Below, in pieces: positions 23,435 to 34,459 of a DNA stretch of 64,000 nucleotides. Below the pieces are notes generated by a model that saw only the letters and a program-made list of their open reading frames with translations, did not search any database and was not told the DNA's origin. Source of the stretch: Rhytidiadelphus loreus (Eukaryota; Streptophyta; Bryopsida; Hypnales; Hylocomiaceae); the NCBI GenBank assembly GCA_947034895.1, contig OX344765.1, positions 22,325,001-22,389,000 on the forward strand, read 5' to 3'. Position 1 is the first letter of the stretch, and every line of letters starts with the position of its first letter. The position numbers were made by a program, and so were the translations under genes.

Positions 23435-24334
23435 CTACGCATCGCCATTGGCTATACAATTGTTCTTGGCTGCTTCTTGTACTTTGAGCTTTGCCAAACC
23501 TTTGAATATATCCTCGTGTCGAGAAGGATAGTGGGACCCACCTCCATCACACACAGCACCGTAAAATCCTATACTTCGTGATCCACCACCCTTGTGCTTA
23601 GACGCGTGGGTGTCTGTAGGAACCTTTAAAGTGGAAAGAGATGTAGACCGACGAGGAGGTGGCCTTGGTAGCAACATATTGACATTGTCTATATACGGAA
23701 GTCCAGATCCTGAGGACTTGGATTCTAGGGAGCGTCGGTGGTCCCTAATAATCCTTTGACGGAATAGCGAGCCGCCAGAAGGCGACCTTCTACATTTTGT
23801 AGATAATGAAGGCCAAGGTTCATTACCTTGGAGCCGGGGCAACTGAGGCTCACCCTGGAACTTGCCTTCCCGAAGCTTTATAAAACCCTCAGATATAGAA
23901 GGCTTCTTTGTCTTGCTCACACGCACAAGCGAACCCGTGAGCGGCGGTTCAACATTATCCTTTGGTCGAGGATCTCCAGACAGGTCCAGTTTACGATTCG
24001 TCACAACATCTGTCCTTGGCGTAGAGGAAAACGATCCTCCTCGAGTCGAGGATGTCCGCTTCAACGGGGACGGGGAACAAATCGGCGTCCTCACCACTTC
24101 TCGACTGGGAGGACTATCGACGACTCCTTCCTCCACATTCCCTTTGGAAAAGTCGATGGCCGCAAACGCAGCATCCTCGGCAGTCCGCATCAGGTACGGC
24201 CCTGTATCCAAAGACGGTCTGGTACTTCCCTCAATAGATTTGGACGTCATAAACAATGATTCTCCGGAACCGGAAACGAGGCTATTAGTCAGCCGTTGCC
24301 TTTTGGGGAGATCCAAAAAACCATCACCTTCAAC
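23435..24334 (-). CDS. Module A gene G: Ser-Pro-rich protein, main exon
   Basis: The exon opens at 24334 after a TGTCTTCCAG acceptor and encodes 299 residues and a stop with no internal stop codon. The order is LPKRQRLTNSLVSGS, a conserved block AIDFSKGNVEEGVVDSPPS and CSPSPLKR, a long Ser/Arg-rich disordered stretch, and a C-terminal helix EDIFKGLAKLK. Repeated S-P-x-K/R sites suggest proline-directed phosphorylation, and KRQR with later Arg-rich runs could be nuclear targeting. Module B has the same order at 42593-43507. The first exon is not identified. Palindrome words lie inside this exon near 24037 (CTCGAGTCGAGGATG) and 23515. The function is unknown. Confidence 0.6.
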   Translation of the reverse strand, partial: VEGDGFLDLPKRQRLTNSLVSGSGESLFMTSKSIEGSTRPSLDTGPYLMRTAEDAAFAAIDFSKGNVEEGVVDSPPSREVVRTPICSPSPLKRTSSTRGGSFSSTPRTDVVTNRKLDLSGDPRPKDNVEPPLTGSLVRVSKTKKPSISEGFIKLREGKFQGEPQLPRLQGNEPWPSLSTKCRRSPSGGSLFRQRIIRDHRRSLESKSSGSGLPYIDNVNMLLPRPPPRRSTSLSTLKVPTDTHASKHKGGGSRSIGFYGAVCDGGGSHYPSRHEDIFKGLAKLKVQEAAKNNCIANGDA

Positions 24335-24464
24335 CTGGAAGACAATGCACATCCAAAGAATTGTCCAAAAATGACAGTAAGTCCCAATACGGAACGAGAA
24401 ACAAAAACAATGACCATCGGAACAACGCACAACTATTGAAGCTATTTGATGGAAACTCAAAAAT

Positions 24465-24470
24465 TTTATT
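24465..24470 (-). terminator. AATAAA signal of module A gene F
   Basis: GTAAATAAAATT lies about 90 bp downstream of the gene F stop. It shows that F and G are separate transcription units. Confidence 0.55.
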
Positions 24471-24560
24471 TACAAATGTATGTACATTGAAAATTAGAAA
24501 GTACAAAATGCCACATTGTCTAAATGTGAAGCCGGAACAGAACATCTATGGTCTACGACG

Positions 24561-25501
24561 TCAAGGCTCTATAACCAAACCAATCCCAGGAAGATGAAAA
24601 CATGTTCGTAGGTTGTTCGCGGACTCTCTCATGCCTTCTATCATCTCTTGGAGGAGGTCATCGGAGGCACGCAGTGGATTACAACCAATACGATGGGCAT
24701 TGACGTATTCCTGCAGTTGCCCCGATTGACAATTTGAGTCTACACGTTTTAGCCACGGCAGAAGTTCCCCCATGAGTACATCATCTCTACGTTTACAATG
24801 CGTCCATGTGTCTAAGAAAATGGCATTTCCGTCCTCATTACAGACACTCTTCTCTGGAGAGTCGTCAATGAGAATCGTGTTGTCTGCACTAAAGGATGTT
24901 TCTCCACCAGGATTCGAGAATAGTGTCTCTGAAAGAACCTTCAGGCAGTGCATTTTGGACCCACGATGAAGGAACTTTCCTGGAGAGAATTCTATCTTTT
25001 TGCACGAATACTGCCCTAGGATATCAAAGGGAGGGCTACAGCCGCTAAAGAGGTGTCCAGCGATGGGTTCTGCATTGTGCTTCAACATTGTAGTCCACAC
25101 AACAATCCTGTCAGCAATCTCGAAAACCTGTCGGAGGAATTTGCCCAGATTCTGCCGAGCGAAAACCGCCTTGGGTCCGATGATTGTGGGAAATCTGTGG
25201 CATAGAGTATGTTCTTCGACCCGATAGGTCTTTAACTTATTGGCATATGACTTGAGCGCAGTCTGACAAAGTATGCCATTCAAGTCGAAGACTATGTTCA
25301 ACCACTTCCGTCGAGGTGCAAGCAAGACAGGCAACACATTGCGCGAGACGACCACTCTTTCGCCCTTCAATTCTACCTGATAAAATCAGGACAACATAGA
25401 AATAGAATTACCTATTTGAATGCGGAATCAAGTGAGCCAGACAACGGGAAGGAGCACTCAAATCCACTAATCATTTGCTTGCTCCTAGGAATTGCTTTCA
25501 T
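24561..25501 (-). pseudogene. Module A gene F: FCP1/HAD-like phosphatase
   Basis: Two exons: 25501-25412 and 25376-24561. Motifs are IVFDLNGILC (motif I, D-L-N-G instead of D-x-D-G), VVWTTM (motif II) and ILIDDSPEK (motif III), typical of FCP1-type Ser phosphatases of the plant HAD family. The second Asp of motif I is Asn, common in plant FCP1-like paralogues (from memory), so catalysis is uncertain. Exon 2 is open for 271 codons. The spliced junction, however, places TAG at 25412-25414 exactly where module B has CAG, so A carries a nonsense change at the last codon of exon 1. The C-terminus ends HLPGIGLVIEP. It follows gene E in the same orientation and was probably captured by the element from a host gene. 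Confidence 0.7.
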
Positions 25502-25607
25502 TGCCAGCGGACGGTGTAAACTTATATCAAATTTGTGCTAAGCAAAAAAAAACATGGACAACATAATTCAATTAGTTCAACACGTATGAACCTTGAATTG
25601 TTTTCAT

Positions 25608-25613
25608 TTTATT
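25608..25613 (-). terminator. AATAAA signal of module A gene E
   Basis: GTAAATAAAATG about 245 bp beyond the stop at 25859. The corresponding signal of module B is at 44826-44831. The 3' untranslated regions of A and B share CATGCTGC(T/C)TGACAGGA. Confidence 0.6.
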
Positions 25614-25858
25614 TACAATGTTTACATGTACACTTGAAAATTGATGATTTCATCAGCAGCCGATATAACTTGACCGTGAGGCCTATGCTATACTATGCTA
25701 CATGGATCGCAAGCAGAGAAATGTCCATGAACGCCAAACAATCAAGGAGTAGCCACGCCCTCCTGTCAAGCAGCATGAATATAATATAAGTGTCTCACTC
25801 CAGAAGATTAGTGGCTCAAGCAAGCCGCAGAAGACATCCATGATGACAGTCCATGGAT

Positions 25859-28800
25859 TCAAACAAAGTCATACGGACTGGAAGAGTGTACCTTGGCGGA
25901 TTCAGAAGACAACGGTTCTTCAACATTTAAAGTCTCCGCCTTACAGGGCTCTCCACCTTCCTCTTCTAGAACATTGTCGAGAGTGTCTTCCTCACCTTCT
26001 CCAAAGTCCAGTGGCTCTTCTTCCTCAGGCAGTGGAGCCTCAATGTCCTCTGAGGACGTCAGACATACTGGGACACCAAGAGATACAGAAGTCCCCTCTC
26101 CAACAATAGCCGAATGGATTGGGGGGACAATTGGCACGGACTCTGATGCACGAAGTTTATCCTCGCATCGAAGATAATGTTGAGCACTCCGACCAGGTTC
26201 AGCTGACAGCGAGACGTCTTGAGTCTCAGGAATCACGTTCGTTGTATCATCTGACATAGGAGTATGTAAACCTGACGTCTGTAAAGTGGTGGATGGCTGA
26301 AGGTTACTATTCTCCAGAGGAAAATCAACCTGGCGAATAGGATCCTCGAGTCGAGGATCCTGCAGACCACCAACGACCTTAGGTAATGCACGCAATGCCG
26401 CCGGTACAGACGACGATGGATTACGAGCAATTTCAACAGAGACATCTAGACCCTTTGTCGGCGAAGTGGACTGAGTCGATAAGAATGACGGGTCTGCACG
26501 AGCAAAGAAGGCATTCAACTGCGCCTCCATCCTATCGCATTTCTCTTTAGTCGCTTGACTACTTGTGAAGGCCTCTGCGATCTGCAGGTCTTTCTTCTCT
26601 AGCGCATCCTGCTGTGCCTTCTTTCTAATAGCCCTTCTAGCCTTCCTCTCTTCAACTTTTGTCCAGAAGTCAACCTCTTGCTTCACAGAGACCACGGCGC
26701 CTACAGGTTCAGCTAAAGGAGTAATTGGGTCGTGAAGTACATCTGTAGAAACACTACCAGGCAGAACTGGACGGCGATCGTCATCACTATCCTTGTCGTC
26801 ATCAGAAGAAGAATGGGGGAGATCGTCTGTATTGTAGTCAGATAGATCCAAGACCTCAGTTTCTGCCACTTCCTTTGACATTCACTTTTTCTTCCGTTCC
26901 AGAGGAACTGCATCATCGGCCGATTCGTTGCCAGAATCATCGACTTTTCTTGCAGGATCTGTCCCAGGCGCGACTGGATCCGGATGAGATCCCTCTTGCT
27001 CTCGTAGGCTTCCTTGATATCGGAGCTCGTCAAATTTTGGGTCGGATTCAACATCCTCAACTACATCAGTGGATGTTCTACCAAGTTGACAAGGAGTAAC
27101 TTCCCATCGCTCCATATTTGTTGCGTTGCTCCCGTATTCATCAATCCCCTGCAACCTTTCAGTAGACAACACTTTGTCCCTCACAGGCTCTTCCACACGT
27201 GCATGTCTACCAGAGCCCTCACCTACGGGAGTAGCTGGAGACAGTAAATTCTTGTCACTTGGCGGGGACACGGAGGTCAACAACGGTGGATCCACGTAAA
27301 GAGGCCGCAGATAGTTTGCTGAATACGGTGAATTCGAAGGCAGGAAGTCATTCATGTCCATTGTATCCGCAAATGTTGCAACAAACCGATGTTTGTTTGT
27401 GAGCCTGTCATTGCACATTCCATAAAAGAACGCTCCAAACATCTGTAACGCCCAAGCAAGATTATTGATTTGTGAAATTAGAAACAAACATTGGCGAGGA
27501 CAAAAAATCACAACCAACTAAATATAAAGCCAAGGATTATCCTCGAGGCGAAGATAGACGTACCTTGGCCGCAAGAATGCACTTCGATCCAACGAAGATT
27601 CCAAGGACGTTCTCACTTGCCTTAGCAAAGCATTGGAGGATCTCTAAATAGAACTCCATTCTGAATTCACTGGCATAGAGTCTCCATTTTGCTTCGTTAT
27701 TCTTGTATGGGTCATTGTAGTACAAAATGTCAGTTGCTTGGTATCCTGACTTCATTCTGTTACGGACAGAATTGGCATGGCGACTTGACTTCTTGAAGAG
27801 GAAGAGGAGTGGCACAGCAGGCATGTTTCCCCTCGTCGTTGAGTGATTCAATTGCTCAGCCTTACAGGGGAGATAGGAGGATTGCTGACAAACGTACTGC
27901 GACATATTAGAAGCAGCAAATGCTAATGCAATTCGCTTGTCTTCGTCCCCACGAAGAATCCACAGCCACACATTTGCTTCTATTGCTGCTGGTTCCAACT
28001 GCTTTGCTAGGAAAGTCAAAAATGGCTCCAACGGAAGCACCTGTTGTGAGTCGACGGGTTTCAGCATTTCACGAACATCAAGAATAGCGAGGTTCAGAGC
28101 TCTCGGTTCATACTTGTAGTGATTACTTTTCACTATAGCCTTCGCCACAACGTCTAACCTGGTTAATGACACTTCTCTACGAGTATCACTCAGTCTATAC
28201 ACTATAAGAAACTTGCGTTTTAGTTGGCGTTTTGTAATTTTTTCAGACAGATTTTAGGTGACATCGAGAAAAACAACTTGTGTTTTTTCACGTGCAATAA
28301 AACATCTGGACGTCAACTTGGACGTGAAAAAACACAAGTTGTTTTTCCCGACATCACCTAAAATCCGTCTGAAAAAATCACAAAACGCCAACTAAAACGT
28401 GGGTTTCTTATAGTGATACTTGGACTTCATGAATCTCTGAAAGAATGTTGCTTCGTCTGTGAATTTCTCCCCGAGTTCTTTTGCTCTTTTGTTTTTTGTC
28501 TCATTCGTAAGCCGTTTCGTAAAAAATGTCGGCTTTGGTTGGGAAATAAGGAGATCCCATGTCGAAGACATGAAGAAGTGCCTCTTCTTCCACGACCTCA
28601 ACTTGTCAGTGATGACGTTTCCCTGGGCATCACGCAACTTAAGGCTCGGCTTAATGTCCATGAGCTCCTCCAAAACGATTTTCTTCTTCTTCCTTCGTTC
28701 GACCCACTCAGGTGCAACCTGGTTATCAGGCACCAAGTACTTCGCTTTCAAGACGGACACCTTTGGATAGGCCGCATCACGACCAGGAGTTTGGTTTAGC

Positions 28801-30681
28801 AAGTGCATTGCTAACCTTCCAATGTCTCTATCTGTGAAGTGGCCCATGTGCTTAAAGAACTCTCTCTTTAAGCTCATATTCTTCGATTTGAAGCCTTTTG
28901 CATCTCGGAATTTCTCTTGCGTGACAGGATCAATCAGATCCCCTTGAGCGTGCTTCGTGAGGAAGTCCTTCCAGTACTTCCACAATGCATCACGCAGGAT
29001 TATAATCTTTATCTCACATTTCAAGTCGCTCACCGTCTTAATGGTTGCTCCTTCTTTCTCCGGATTAATATTTCTAAACCGACTAACAACATGATCTGTG
29101 AAGTCCTGCAAGATCCAACAGCATACACATCGATAAGTTATTCTGAAGTGTAAGTGAATGCTCCCTTTCCTTGCTAACACCTATTAAAATGGTCTAGTGA
29201 GTGAGGTGTGACAAACATCTTCGACTCGAGGATACTTAGTTCCATTGGACACTTACTTTGTACTGGCGTTCGCTTAGGACGGCACCATTCCGTCGGATCA
29301 CAGGTTCCTCGGCAATATTTGTGGGTCATGAAAAGTGAATCCAAACGTTTCGTAATCCCAGAATCTGGGTCCTCCAAGTTGGTTGCTGGTGCTCTATGTG
29401 ATTTGTGAGGTTGTAAAATTGAGAAATGTTTCTCAACTTTGCTGGATCCAACGACCATACAATGAGTGCATCCCAAGTTGACAACTCTTGCTTTCGTTTA
29501 TCACCACAGCCTCCCAACTGCAGCAACTTTGATGCGGCAATACTGTGTTGTCCATTTATAATCATAAACAGACCATGCTTTATCTCTGCCCAATCTTTCG
29601 GTGGAGACTTCAGTAATTGCTTGTTGGCATCCACAGGCGTTAAGCAAATACGTTGCCATTGCGTTACGTCGCCAAGCATAAGAAGTTGCTTCTTTGTGCT
29701 CTCCACAATGCGCGTCTTGAGCTTCCGTATGATGTATTCATCTTTTGCTGCAATGCATTGCTTGATGGTCACTGGGAATGGATCCAAACCCAATATATAG
29801 CAGGAACCGTGCTTGTCCCAGAATTCCTGTTGAGATAAGGCATGCATAACATGATCCTCCATGGATTTCTGTGTGGCTGTTGGAGTGGGTTCTACGCTTG
29901 TTAGAATTGATCCAGAACTTCCTGCCATAGTCACAATAGCGGGCACAATTGATTTTCTTACTCTCTTTGTTGTTGTCCCGGCTCTCCGTTCTTCAAGGTC
30001 ATCGCGCTTGCGAGATTCTGACCGAATCTGACCTTGACTAGTGCTCTTGCTAATCGATATTGGTGCTGCTGACCCACTGTTACCTCCTTCATCTACAGGA
30101 AGGCGCTTCTGATTCTTGTTTCGGGCCAATGACGGCACAATGTTCACATGCTTAATAGCATGTCGATCTAGTGATGCCCAGATTCTATTCAATCTTCTGG
30201 AGTTTACCTTCGCGGTCTTCTCTTCCCAGGGAACATATTGCGCGTCTTGAAATTCCTTGATTAGATACTGCGTCTGGGACTCTTCTAGTGATGATATGAG
30301 GTACTGCACATCAAATTTCGCTCGGGCATCCTTTAAATTCAGGACAATCAAATGGCAGTATTGCCCTAGCTTGCCATCCTTATTGACTTCGCGCACAACT
30401 ATTACAACAAAGTCAGAGTGATGGTATTCGATCATTGTCACTTTCTCTAGAAGGTGTAAGGGGAAGAACGACGGCTGCTCTTTCACTCGGTAGCGAATGA
30501 ATACGTAGTCTTGGAAACGAGCAATCTCGAACATCCAGGCGGCTATGTGCTCCTTGAATTGCCAGAGCCTTCCATATGAGTCTGCCATTTCATCAATAAA
30601 TGGCTCGTCTGCAAGAGGATTCTCAAATGGCTCAAGGAAAGGCTCCACTGTGGAGTAGTCATATCCATCCTCTTGCTCCAT
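25859..30681 (-). pseudogene. Module A gene E: ParB-like plus degenerate methyltransferase-like protein
   Basis: Three phase-0 exons: 30681-29257 (475 codons), 29105-27564 (441 codons after removing the MITE) and 27442-25859 (528 codons). ATG 30681 follows a TGTACAG acceptor, so a 5' leader exon lies upstream. Order: a unique N-terminal region (residues 1-220), a basic linker, a ParB/DGQHR-like motif MIINGQHSIAAS near 370, a basic middle domain (WVERRKKKKIV), then LAILDVREM near 745, WLWILRGDEDK and ASEFRMEFY to NVLGIFVGSK near 900, followed by an acidic coiled-coil tail. The order DPPY-like, then motif I-like, matches permuted beta-class (MT-A70-like) DNA or RNA methyltransferases, but LDVRE replaces DPPY, so it is probably non-catalytic. 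Stops: TGA 29326-29328 and TGA 26882-26884. A MITE splits exon 2. Confidence 0.6.
28200..28415. mobile_element. 216-bp CACTA-type MITE in exon 2 of module A gene E
   Basis: The ends are CACTATAAGAAAC and its near mirror. The arms stay complementary for about 95 bp (GACAGATTTTAGGTGA, CAACTTGTGTTTTTTCACGT), so nearly the whole element is a hairpin. ATA flanks both sides (28197-28199, 28416-28418), a 3-bp target duplication. Deleting the element and one ATA joins SKY to RLSDTRR in frame, aligning with module B. Confidence 0.9.
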
Positions 30682-30729
30682 CGCCAAATACCTGTACATT
30701 TCAGGCAACCTTTTAAGCATGTGCAAGAT

Positions 30730-31810
30730 TTTACTTCGACTCGAGGATAACAATAACTTATGACATGTATCTTAATTATCATTGACATCTATTGTTGCGA
30801 CAGAATGTATCTTCGCTTCGAGGATAAATCAGTGGATCGCTCATTCCACAGTTTGTGAATTATATGTCGATAATTAGTCTTTGACGTGAATGCATCGATG
30901 ATCTTCGGTTCATAGATGTGATGATGATTCTAATATGTCTGTGTCATCCGTTGTATTCGTAAGCGAACAATCGAGGTTCAGTTGCTCTGTATTTTGAATA
31001 TCCTTTTTAGGTCTATTGTAAAAACATGTATGTTTCTTAGAATATATGTATGTTTCTTAGAATTTATTGGAATTTATCTTCGACTCGAAGATACAAGTCA
31101 GTCACTTCGATTTCAATCTTTTTAGCATCAAAGTCGTGATTACGGACGATAGGTAATTAGTTTTCACCATTGAATATGGCGCATAAATTCTTATCTGAAT
31201 AATTTCTTATCTGCAATTTCAGATATCATTATGATTTAGTAAGTGTTTTTGACTTCCGGATGTTATTGAGTGTTAATGCCAGCCATGGTTCCTTATCTTC
31301 GAATCAAGGATATTTTATCGGCATTCACTACCCACTTCTTTTAAGAGTTCATTTATGACATCTTTTAGTCTCTGTACTCGGATTGTCTAGTTAAATTTGA
31401 TTTTTTCCCGTTCTCTTTGAGGACGTGTAGCCATTTTCTAATCTTTTAGTACGTTTTTTCTTCAAATTTTTATTATCTTCGCCTCGAGGATAATATTGTT
31501 TGTTCTGTATGCTCTATTTTTCATGGATGTTACACGATTATTGTGATTTGTTTTAGGCATCTCATAACTCTAGAATGCCGATATAACGTTATGATGTAGT
31601 TTCATAATGTTTTTTTAAGCATTTGATAACGTTATAATTTAGTTTCACATTTTTTATTTGTATTTCTTATGAATTTTTTAGTGCAGTAGTGTTGATTTCA
31701 TTTTGTATCATCTTTGTCTCAATGATAATGGAACTGGATTTTAGGTCTCTTTATCTTCGCCTTGAGGATCATTATCTTCGAGGCGAAGATAAATGGCAAA
31801 ATATTTGGAT
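30730..31810 (-). promoter_or_regulatory. 5' leader intron of module A gene E with dispersed palindromes
   Basis: About eight copies of TATCTTCG-N-CGAAGATA-like words lie near 30735, 30813, 31076, 31293, 31473, 31752 and 31768. The region ends at an acceptor just before the gene E ATG, so it is read as a leader intron. A telo-box pair (CTAAACCCTAA near 31895 and 31920) lies further upstream. Confidence 0.55.
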
Positions 31811-32282
31811 TCCTTGTTTTCTAAATGAACCTTGCAATTAAAATTGTTTTTTTTAAGTCCTTAGTTGGTATCACTGAATCCCATTATGTGGTCCCTAAAC
31901 CCTAAAATTCGGTCTCTAAACCCTAATATCATTTGTGGAAGTTGTGGACCTTGTATTTGATTTCTGTGTGTTCTCTCAAACGGTCTGTAGGTGAAATTTC
32001 AGAAGTTTTGCATTTGTATCCTACACCATTGACACAAAAATGCATTGTTAGTACATTCGATCAACAAAAACTTCTTAGTAGTAGTCTCACCTAACAATGG
32101 AGATCCTATATAATGATTTTTTCAATGTATTTTAAAACGAATCCTAAATCCTTACACTGAACAAGCATCTTCTAAAGTCTTCAATTCACTTGCAAGAATT
32201 TGTGAACAGTGAATCCTAAAACTCTAAAACCAATGTCCACAAGAAAAAAAAAAAACCCTGCTTGCAAACCAAACATGCAAGC

Positions 32283-32375
32283 ATCCAAGCAAGAACAAGA
32301 ACAAGAACAAGAACAACATCCAAGCAAGAACAAGAACAACATCCAAACATCCAAGCATCCAAGCAAGAACAACTT
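32283..32375. repeat. AAGAAC simple repeat and related AAGCATCC units
   Basis: Runs of CAAGAACAAGAAC alternate with CATCCAAGCA. Low-complexity sequence, no gene. Confidence 0.75.
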
Positions 32376-32659
32376 CCTAAGCACCCTAAACACTGAAACA
32401 AGCTAAATCTAAACATGAAACAAGCATAGAAACAAAAACAATAAATACTGTGAGCACTCTAAACACCAAGCAAGCAAGCTAACACTAAACATCAAACAAG
32501 TACGTAAACAAATTCTAAACAATCAAGCTACAAGAAACGGAGGTTTAAGATGATACCTCAATTGTCGTTGTAGATTTCCAAGTCCAGGTCCCAGGTAAAC
32601 CCTTGCCACGCAGCACTCGCAGGATTAGGTGAACCCTAGAAACGGCATCCGTAGCAAGT

Positions 32660-32840
32660 ACTCCCTCTCCGCGCGACGACAAATTTGAAAACACGGATCT
32701 TTTACACTGTCTCCGTATAACCCTCTCCGCGGGACGACAAATTCAAAACCACTGATCTAAAGCACCGTCTCCATATAACCCTCTCCGCGGAACGACGAAT
32801 TCAAAACCACGAATCTAAAGCACCGTCTCCGCCACCAGGA
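32660..32840. repeat. 58-bp tandem repeat, three copies
   Basis: CCCTCTCCGCG-GACGACAAATT starts at 32663, 32721 and 32779, with GCACCGTCTCC between. The spacing is exactly 58 bp. It lies in the GC-richer block near the presumed right end of module A, possibly promoter or first-exon DNA. Confidence 0.75.
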
Positions 32841-33054
32841 CTTCCAAACACCAAGATAAAACAAGACAAAACCCTGTCAACTACTCAAAACCAAAACCTG
32901 TAGATCTACTTCAATTGCGTAGCAAGGGGGGAATATCAGCAGTGAACGCAACGCCCGAAAATATGAAAAAGAACACAACAAGCCCCACGTCACGACGAAG
33001 AACAGAACTGTTGTGCACTGAGATCGGCCATGGGAGGGAGATGTGACCGCGGTG

Positions 33055-33245
33055 CACTATGCACAGAGGGAGATGCAAGTTGGACGAAGCAGGAAAAATG
33101 CAAGCTACACGCACAAGGGAGACGCAAGCTCGATGAGGGAAGGAGATGCAAGCTTGACGTGGGAAGGAGGAAACGCAAGCTGGACGTGGGAGGGAGACGC
33201 TTGCCCGATGCAGGAATACGCAAGCTCGACACGGGGAGGGAGACG
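33055..33245. repeat. Minisatellite, GGGAGACGCAAGCTCGACG units
   Basis: About seven degenerate units of 23-27 bp. The open frames here merely follow the repeat and are not treated as genes. Confidence 0.65.
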
Positions 33246-33674
33246 ACTGCCGAACCTGTTGCCGAGCCGCCAAAATCAATTTGGTTGTCCCCAACCGTAC
33301 GGCTCGGTAACAAAGCAAGTCATATTTTCAAATTATAATTCAAATGGGACGAAAATTCAATTGAGTAATTATGGTCTTCAAGTAGCCATTTAAAGGTTGG
33401 TCCGCCTTTTCCATAGGTTTGTATTCACATAATAAGATATTTAAATGTTTTTTTCATTGGAAGGAAATTTGATGCCAAATGTAAGATAAGGAGTTGGTTT
33501 CATATTTATTGTACTATTATTTGAATTAAAGATGAATTTCTAAAGATTTTTATTTTTGGTAACTTTTGCGACTCTAAAACTCCTAATATGCAATCACTTG
33601 CACATTTGAAAGTGATTTTAAGAAATGAAGGCCAATGATTGGCTCCTTCTTTGAAACTCTCTTTTGTGTTTATA

Positions 33675-34095
33675 TGTGACACGAAGTGCACTAACATGTG
33701 TTTTGGGGGATTAGAGCACTTAGTGACACATGATCTTACCCAAAATAGATCATGTGTCACTAAGTGCACTAATATGTACTTGTGGGGGTTAGTGCACTTA
33801 GTGACACATGATCTATTTTGGGTAAGATCGTGTGTCACTAAGTGCATGAACATGTATTTTGGGGATTAGTGCACTTAGTGACATGTGATTTTAGCAAAAA
33901 AAGGAATATTGTTTTTGCTCTTATATAATTGTAAAATAAAGGAGTTTGAGAATTTTTTTTTGTAATCACCTAATTGTCTTCAATCTATAGTTCACGAATG
34001 TTTGGAAGAAGGAATTGCTGTACAGTAAGATATTTGGTGCACTTAGAGACACACAATCTTAGAAGAAAGAAAATCACATGTCACTAACTACCTAG
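33675..34095. repeat. Cluster of inverted GTGCACTTAGTGACACATGA repeats
   Basis: Two hairpins (33714-33770 and 33789-33847) have arms GCACTTAGTGACACATGATC, and their loops (TTACCCAAAATA and its complement) are also reverse complements of each other. Degenerate single copies follow at about 33680, 33869, 34050 and 34077. The cluster lies just beyond the 3' end of the oxygenase gene. Confidence 0.75.
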
Positions 34096-34459
34096 AGTAT
34101 AGTACCCTAAAAAATATAGGCTAGTGTAATTAGTGCCATAGTCTATTTTGGGTTTTAGACAAATCAATTTTAGTTTGTATTCTACTTTGAGAGACATCAA
34201 ATTATCAATTTTGGAATTGTTTTTTATTGTCTTGTGTAGTTCTATTTGTTATATCACTTCTATAAGAATTCATATAAATAATAATATTATAAACAATAAT
34301 TTTCAATTAATTTAATTTTTATTTTGAATGTGTGTAACTTTTACAAAAGAGAATTTTCTTTAGATTCGAAATCTACATTTCTAATAGTGGTAACTAATAC
34401 TATTTTTGCTCATATATCATTGTAAAAGAAAGGAGTTTGAGCAATTTTTTTTTAATCTC

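Noticed and set aside
28392..28440. A start or stop of separate genes at the borders near 28200 and 28400
   Set aside because: The break is caused by a MITE with target duplications. The two parts form one exon matching 46750-48075.
32911..33393. Overlapping frames rich in Pro, Ser and Leu
   Set aside because: They are read from the GGGAGACGCAAGC minisatellite in several frames at once, a sign of repeat and not of coding.
33506..33869. Frames with repeated THDL and CVTKCTN peptides
   Set aside because: These come from the inverted repeats read in both directions and are not a cysteine-rich protein.
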